Part shown: positions 59,241 through 64,000 of the stretch, one piece after another
Layout: the number at the start of each line of letters is the position of its first letter
Numbering within the stretch: position 1 is the stretch's first letter
Assembly: GCF_000699445.3 (NCBI RefSeq)
Contig: NC_067200.1
Span: forward strand, 2,024,450-2,088,449
Source: Schistosoma haematobium
Taxonomy: Eukaryota; Platyhelminthes; Trematoda; Strigeidida; Schistosomatidae
Direction of reading: 5' to 3'
DNA length: 64,000 bases
Program-made: the position numbers and the translations under genes
The notes under the pieces: generated by a model
Databases searched by the model: none
What the model was told of the DNA's origin: nothing
What the model saw: the letters and a program-made list of their open reading frames with translations, nothing else

Positions 59241-60110
59241 ACAAACTCTGCTTTTATTTTTTGTGACCTTATGGTAATATCGTAGCAACTCGCACATGAT
59301 TAACATATAACATGAAAAGACTGAACACTTTTCAGTCTTAAACACTAACGAGAACATTCAAACACCTAATGCAAAGGATTATTTATCGACTAGTTTCTCA
59401 TAAACCCATGAAAATAGGACCGATTTTTAGCCAAGTTTTGTTCAATAATGTGGTCAATCATTGACGCAAACACTTCAGTGTTCTCTTTATTTCAAATCTC
59501 TCATCTGATTACGAACGCTACGGCATCTTTTTCATTCCTACTTTAGTAGTAGCTTGACCCTCTAGAATTATTTCATATCCAACACATTGATAACACCTAA
59601 TTAACAACAGTCTGTCAATCAGCTTTCACTAAACAGTGAATAGTCAAATAATGAAGGATTCAGGAGCTTTGTTAAATATTATTGCCGCATTTCGACAGTT
59701 TATTTTAAAACAATGAACGACGTCATTTTCGAATGATATTTCTCAGTATTGAGACTTTAATAAAATGGACATTCACAACGAACACTTGGCTGATTTCAAT
59801 GGTCACATAATCACGTATACACGATACTGTTCATTGACAAGTGCAATGTTGTAACCTCGTGTGAAATTACCCATGTTTCTTTTATTGAATGAAAACAATG
59901 ACATAAATACAAAAAATTATATTTTTATATTCTACCAAACAAAGTGACATCAGTCATTACGTAAACAATCATCAATTTGATATGCAGTTCCATGAAACAA
60001 TCTTCAATTCATTGAAATGATTAACAAAATAGAAAGTGTGTTTACTAAACTACAAATTGACAAGAACAAAGTCGACTTAATGAAAACGTTTGGGAATCTG
60101 TTTGTGGGGA

Positions 60111-63100
60111 CTATGGATAAACTCTGTTCCTTCTATTGAACCATAGCCAAATGCCACAGCCGATGCCCACAATAAGCAAAGATATAACTAATGGTACAAC
60201 GATGTACACATATTGCTGTGGTTTTCTTTTCTGATTGTCTTCATTTGTATCTGTAGTCATGTTCTGAAATGAACGAAATAGTATAAAGATTACAAAATAT
60301 CAAATATTTACCAAATGTGATTCAATACTTGGACTAGTCTTATTCAAATCAGTTTCAGTAGTTGCGAGAGTTGTTGGTTCAGTAGCAACGTTGACAGTCG
60401 GGCTCTTCGGAAGAAGGAAACAGTGGAATTACAATTGAATATCAAATATTTCATCATTCATCAAACACCATTGTCAGTCTTGATGACAGAATTGAATTCA
60501 ACAACTAGTTACATAATTTACATTTACACAATATGATCAATGAATAATGATTTAGAATATCTGATACCGATTTAACAGTCAATGTGATAAATACACACTA
60601 TCCAACAACTAACTGACGACTTTTGTTTGGATGATGAAATTTGTTTCCTGGATGTCACATCTTATCACAATCTATACACTATTCAACAAACTTATGACTG
60701 ACGGCTTTATTAAAGCAATTCATTCAGGATACACATTTCTCAACAAGGAATCAGAAATACTTGTCCTGTGCTTCAACAATGGGACAACGAACTTCCAATT
60801 ATTATCTGAACGTGCTACACAACTTTCAGCAGATTACGCTTCATCATTCAAGCTGATTTCATCTGCCTTCTTCAACAGTTCACGTAGATATACGGTTTCA
60901 TATTGAACATCGAGAATCACTTCACATTCTATGAAGAATTAACATGTTTTCAGGCATTAGTGTTAAACAACTCTTCTATTCATTGTTGAATGTCCACATA
61001 GAAACAAAGCATTGCATTCATATGTGCTTATATATCGTATAAGCTACTTTGATTTATGCACTTAGGGTACAATAGTAATCAATACTAATTCGTCACAATG
61101 CAAATGTTCTTCCGAAGAAATGATTACAATTTGGAATATCATAATAGTAAGAACAATCTTTGAAGTCTACCAATTGCTTACTTTTTCTGGCAATCATTTA
61201 CATCGAAGAGATCAACTTCCTTATCATTAACAGTAATGCATATATTGACTGAATCACACCAAATACACGTATCTGATGTTTTCCGCCTAGACATGCTTCA
61301 CTCGAATTGTGATTTGGACAATCTTCAGTGAAAAGAAGAAGGTGATTGCATTTCAAGTTATCAAACAAAAGATAAATGAATTACAAAAAGGATGTAACTG
61401 TAACTCAATGATGGCGATTTCGGAGTTAAATGAGTATTTCATTCTCTGTGCATTTGTCATCACATTGCTCAATCCGAAATTCAATACACATTCAATGTCA
61501 ATCAAATTTCCTGAAAACATTTTGGAATTGAATAAATTTACGTTGCATGTTGAACGATGAAATTTGTCAGGCGAATGTCAAGAACGTCAATGACTGTTAA
61601 TATTAGAAAAGAAATGTACACGCTAGACGGTTAACGAATCCAAGGCAATTACAATTTCATGAAGTGTTTCTCCAACGTTAATTCCTCGGCGAAATACGAT
61701 ATTGAATGTACCAAATGAAAATCAAATGACACTTCCCACTCAATGCACAATCAACTAACAGACTGATATCATCTCATCCATTGTCTTGCGACATTTTGTT
61801 CAAGTAAATTTCATCAAACTGAGAACTTCTATTGTAGTTCAAAATGTGTCCTTAGTCATTTTAAATATTCAACACTGAGTCGTTGTTTGGTGTAACGTCA
61901 GTTGAGACTGATGGCTTGATACCATTTAATAACTGTCTGAAATCATATATGAAATTTCCAATTTTATGAAACGAAAGTGATGCACTCAAGTTTGAAAATA
62001 GTCAACTGTGATAAAATATGTTTTAACATACCCCCGAGATCTTCATGTTCCACTAGCGTTCCACTATTTATCCATTCATCAGGAACGTTTACACTAGGAC
62101 CTCTGTAAACTAATGTGATTAATTGTACAGAAGAAGACAGTTAAAATTCTGATTTGCATTCTGGATATAACATGTTGTTTAGTCGCTAAAGAAGCGATCA
62201 AAATAAGAAATTGTTTATTATCTGATGACAGATACAATGACGGTCAAATAACGTCTTTATGAAATATGTCCTACACCGCTTCAGGTTCTGAAAGTGACCG
62301 ACGTTCAACCACTAAATGAAAAATGATAATGTTAATTTCCTGATTTGTTTGACCAAGTTGTCAGTGCAACATCTACACAAAAAATAGGCTTATCTCGTTA
62401 CAAATTGTTTCACAAATAGTCAATATTGAGAGGCTGCAAGTTTGACTGACTATTAGTGGGTGAGTGAATAAATGAGTAGATATATCGTCTGTCTTGTATC
62501 CTCGTTCATATATTCCCGTCTGGATCATTAAGATCATAAAGAAGACTTCTCCAAATATCTATCCGCAAATTCGTGATGAAGACATTCACACATCTTAGTT
62601 ATATTACTCGGTATATCAAGTAAGGCAAGCGTCAGCTGACGTGGATCTTGAAAATCTTTTCGACGGAGCTTAGCACAAAAAGACAAAACAATACCATTTC
62701 GATTTAATCACAACAACTCAAATCTGTTTTGCGGTATCAACGAGGATGACGGTTGTTGATTTGAAGATACAGATACTTTGTCATCAATTCGAAAGACAAA
62801 ATATTTTCAAAATGAGTTTCGATTATGAATTTTAACTATATGTGACACTTGAATCTTGCTTCAAGATTTCTAAACACCAAAATGACGCTGAATTTTCAAT
62901 ATACAGAAGCATCGGGACAGTGAGTTTGCCTAAATTATTCAGATTCTATTTCACACAATTTTCCTCAGCACTTCAACGACACTTCCATCGCTTTATTGTA
63001 CAAACAAAAACAACTGAATACTACAGACTGTAAGGAACACAAATTCGATCACCATTATAAATTACAGGAAATCTCCACGTAGACATAGTGATGATCGTGT

Positions 63101-63251
63101 ACAAACAGAAGGTAACATCATGCTAACAGATGACTATTCATGTAAGTCAGTGTAAAATAGAATGTAAATAACATTTGTTACCTCCTTTCCCACAATCGAT
63201 ATAATAAGCAGAGCTCGATAGAACATCGTCCTTCTTAAGTCCTCTAGGAAT
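60111..63251 (-). pseudogene. CP391S-like egg protein gene copy D, broken
   Basis: Same exon order as copy C, running off the right of the window. 63,182-63,251 (70 bp, IPRGLKKDDVLSSSAYYIDC); about 62,885-63,030 (with the same extra bases and stop as C); 62,032 to about 62,135 (LVYRGPSVNVPDEWINSGTL); about 61,385-61,510 (IDIECVLNFGLSN); PSI exon about 61,195-61,325; Ser/Thr exon 60,312-60,404 (SPTVNVATEPTTLATTETDL); last exon 60,111-60,263 (YVYIVVPLVISLLIVGIG, WFNRRNRVYP-stop). The last two exons are intact. The PSI exon is 4 bp shorter than C, shifting the frame before CIWC. The acceptor AG before the LVYRG exon has been lost, and the PSI donor is one base short. Probably a pseudogene, or expressed only as an altered isoform. 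Confidence 0.6.
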
Positions 63252-64000
63252 CTGAAAAGAAGTAATACACAACCAACTATATCAAAAACAACCTAACATT
63301 GAAGTAATGTGTCGTCATTCACATTATCTTATTCAAAGGCAACTAATCGCACTTACAGTAAGCATACTGATCTCCTCCTTTCCCTACGAAATATACACCA
63401 TCTAATTTACAAAGATACTCTGACTCATCTCAGTTGAAAACTTCAGTGAAGTTAGATGAACGATCTATCTATCATGGAATAAGGCTATCCATAGTAAGAT
63501 GAACATCTACGTCCGTTGGTAGAAGTGTGATTGTGAATAATTGCAATGTCGCTGAACGTGAATTTGTTGTCATGTTGTGGAATTGTGTTTATGTGCTAAC
63601 TTATATCAATTGTCGTTCATTTCTCAACAAAAGTGATTCCACAATTCATTCTGATTACCTCGAAACAAACAAGATGGATTGAGTTCAACACTCATAAAAT
63701 TTATCATCTCACCAGCCATTTCTAGTCATCCAGCATTTATTGTAGTTCAAATCGATCAAGTTCTAACTAGTTACATTGGAACAAATACAATCTGAGAGGC
63801 GATCAAGATTTTAACAACGTCTCTCTCAAAATATTCAATTATGAACTTTTCTAACAAATGGTCTGTAGAAGTCTAAAAATGACTGTTCACCTACAGAACT
63901 CTCACATACACTCTTTGTCGTTAATCGGCTCGAAAGTATCAGAATTTGTTTACATACTACATCACTTCTTTGTTGTTCATTATTTTAAAAAGTGCTAGAA

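Larger units (their letters stand above)
58973..64000. repeat. Right part of unit D (duplicate of 46.8-52.5 kb)
   Basis: Follows 46,764-47,130 and 47,520-52,300 at a shift of 11.9-12.2 kb. The change of shift from 12.68 kb reflects the unit-C-only 280-bp repeats and the unit-D-only 58.0-58.9 kb insertion. It continues past the window end. Confidence 0.8.

Overview
The window is AT-rich and intron-bearing and is dominated by decayed retroelements, with no bacterial-type gene organisation. The repeat families point to a blood fluke (Schistosoma). The evidence is tRNA-headed SINEs carrying hammerhead-ribozyme relics (Smα type), CsRn1-clade Ty3/Gypsy elements with a CHCC Gag finger, RTE (SR2/SjR2-like) and CR1 (SR1/Perere-like) non-LTR elements, a Merlin DNA transposon, and repeated copies of a gene that I match from memory to the schistosome egg-protein CP391S-like (PSI-domain) family. 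No search was run, so all family names are recognition from motifs.

Layout. 1-9.4 kb: two nearly identical minus-strand CsRn1-like Gypsy remnants, 4,421 bp apart, followed by a plus-strand CR1/Gypsy patchwork. 9.7-10.6 kb: a SINE and a 5'-truncated RTE insertion with perfect target-site duplications. 11.5-24.1 kb: a large inverted repeat. Its arms (about 3 kb each) are two broken CP391S-like gene copies, A on the minus strand and B on the plus strand. The spacer holds an RTE copy, further gene fragments and SINEs. 24.9-28.8 kb: a fairly complete but disabled CR1-like element on the minus strand. 29.0-33.9 kb: a Gypsy pol remnant with its 3' LTR, an inverted second LTR, a 207-bp flanking direct repeat, and a Merlin element with TIRs and an 8-bp target duplication. 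35.0-43.4 kb: RTE remnants and a second Gypsy lineage (two CCHC knuckles) interrupted by a CR1 fragment. 43.5-52.4 kb and 56.2-64.0 kb: two copies of a gene-bearing unit roughly 12 kb apart, each with a minus-strand CP391S-like gene (C and D), separated by two very large (TAG)n arrays.

Gene content. The only convincing host coding sequence is the CP391S-like family. Copy C has six consecutive 3' exons (50,340 down to 48,208) with open frames and matching splice phases. They encode a PSI domain, two Ser/Thr-rich exons, and a C-terminal membrane anchor with a short basic tail. Its 5' part carries breaks that are also present in copy D. Copies A and B carry several stops and frameshifts. The picture is a local family growing and decaying by inverted and direct segmental duplication inside a transposon-rich region. 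Nothing here looks like an operon or defence system.
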